Shown here: positions 5,437 to 5,587 of the stretch, piece after piece
Layout of the letters: each line of letters opens with the position of its first letter
Numbering within the stretch: position 1 is the stretch's first letter
Source: Bacteroidota bacterium
GTDB lineage: Bacteria; Bacteroidota; Bacteroidia; Flavobacteriales; Crocinitomicaceae
Direction of reading: 5' to 3'
Length of the DNA stretch: 5,587 nucleotides
NCBI GenBank assembly: GCA_029558435.1
Contig: JAKQEZ010000245.1
Location: forward strand, 1 to 5,587
The notes under the pieces: generated by a model
The model's database searches: none
What the model saw: the letters and a program-made list of their open reading frames with translations, nothing else
Told to the model about the DNA's origin: nothing
Position numbers and translations under genes: made by a program

Positions 5437-5451
5437 ATAATTGTGCATAAC
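5437..5451 (-). other. Core-site-like left boundary of cassette 1
   Basis: On the minus strand GTTATGCACAATTAT, the inverted copy (14 of 15) of the motif at 3995-4009. It has the G^TT crossover form of a cassette head. Unlike the other two boundaries it is not preceded by the conserved CGCCACCTTCG and AAACC block, so it is not the end of another palindrome of this family. It may be a junction with an attI-like primary site or a secondary target. Confidence 0.5.
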
Positions 5452-5459
5452 TCATAAAT

Positions 5460-5560
5460 ATGCGCAATAATACAATATTTATTTCAAATATCAACATAAT
5501 AAGCAAACAGGAATATTCTCTTGATAAACAGGCAATCAGATTAAAATCAATATTGCGCAT
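5460..5560. repeat. Perfect 10-bp inverted repeat with 81-nt spacing
   Basis: ATGCGCAATA at 5460-5469 and TATTGCGCAT at 5551-5560 are exact inverse copies, each holding the self-complementary core TGCGCA. The left copy overlaps the possible -7 element of the promoter at 5465-5495. Such paired sites upstream of a gene can be operators for a dimeric regulator bridging two sites, or accessory binding sites of a recombinase next to the boundary at 5451. The role is not determinable from the window. Confidence 0.5.
5465..5495 (-). promoter_or_regulatory. Possible Bacteroidota-type promoter upstream of cassette 1
   Basis: On the minus strand TTG (5494-5492) is followed after exactly 19 bases by TATTATTG (5472-5465), one mismatch from TAnnTTTG. 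Transcription would start near 5459, just outside the cassette boundary, and read the secreted-protein gene with a leader of about 100 nt. A promoter outside the first unit driving cargo inward is the arrangement of integron Pc promoters. The region is AT-rich, so chance matches are likely. Confidence 0.35.
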
Positions 5561-5587
5561 TTTGTATATTACCTTTTCAAAAATATT

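Larger units (their letters stand above)
3876..5450 (-). mobile_element. Putative integron-type gene cassette 1 (secreted propeller cargo), 1575 bp
   Basis: On the minus strand this starts after G5451 with TTATGCACAATTAT, carries one 451-codon gene, and ends with the palindrome at 4002-3870. The start (GTTATGCACAATTAT, 5451-5437) is the reverse complement, with one mismatch in 15, of ATAACTGTGCATAAC (4009-3995), which forms the first core of the unit's own trailing palindrome. The core now adjoining that palindrome on its other side (GTTAGCAGT) matches it poorly. Such self-matching of a unit's head with its own tail is the signature of a circle opened by site-specific recombination at G^TT. 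It could alternatively be read as a terminal inverted repeat of a small element, but the inner structure of the tail argues for attC. Confidence 0.55.

Noticed and set aside
3995..5451. Insertion sequence bounded by 15-bp terminal inverted repeats
   Set aside because: The inverse copies at 3995-4009 and 5437-5451 look like terminal repeats, but the enclosed gene is a secreted protein with no transposase, no target duplication is evident, and the tail has internal attC-like structure shared with a second site.

Overview
The window looks like accessory DNA from a member of the Bacteroidota. The base composition is AT-rich, the large secreted protein ends in a type IX secretion (Por) sorting domain, a Bacteroidota-style TAnnTTTG promoter element is present, and starts lack obvious Shine-Dalgarno sequences. 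All supported genes are on the minus strand, so transcription runs from right (5587) to left (1).

Right half (about 2971-5451): two consecutive units with the architecture of integron gene cassettes. Each is one gene followed at once by a ~132-nt imperfect palindrome that resembles attC. Unit 1 (5450 to 3876) carries a secreted seven-repeat, propeller-like protein with a type IX sorting signal. Unit 2 (3875 to 2977) carries a diverged uracil/hypoxanthine-DNA-glycosylase-like protein. The two palindromes (2971-3102 and 3870-4002) share inner stem blocks and an asymmetric 1-nt/5-nt internal loop. Between these lies a 10-bp helix that differs in sequence but stays base-paired in each copy. The outer core of each palindrome matches the leading boundary of its own unit better than the adjoining one, which is what crossover at G^TT in an attC-type site predicts. 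Right of the first boundary (5451) no attC is visible. Instead there is an AT-rich stretch with a possible promoter and a perfect 10-bp inverted repeat, which could be an attI-like end of the array; the integrase, if any, would be beyond the window.

Middle (2556-2970): about 415 bp with no convincing gene. It holds a 20-nt-arm hairpin, a diverged direct repeat and a probable promoter for the left operon.

Left half (1-2555): a compact operon in the order small unknown protein, XRE regulator, DNA C5-cytosine methyltransferase, PD-(D/E)XK-like endonuclease, GHKL (MORC/MutL-like) ATPase, the last running off the left edge. The last four genes overlap by 4, 4 and 1 bases, implying translational coupling. 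This is a restriction-modification or phage-defence operon extended by a MORC-type ATPase, a class described by comparative genomics. The regulator probably controls expression, the methylase marks self DNA, the nuclease cuts unmodified DNA, and the ATPase may couple recognition to action.
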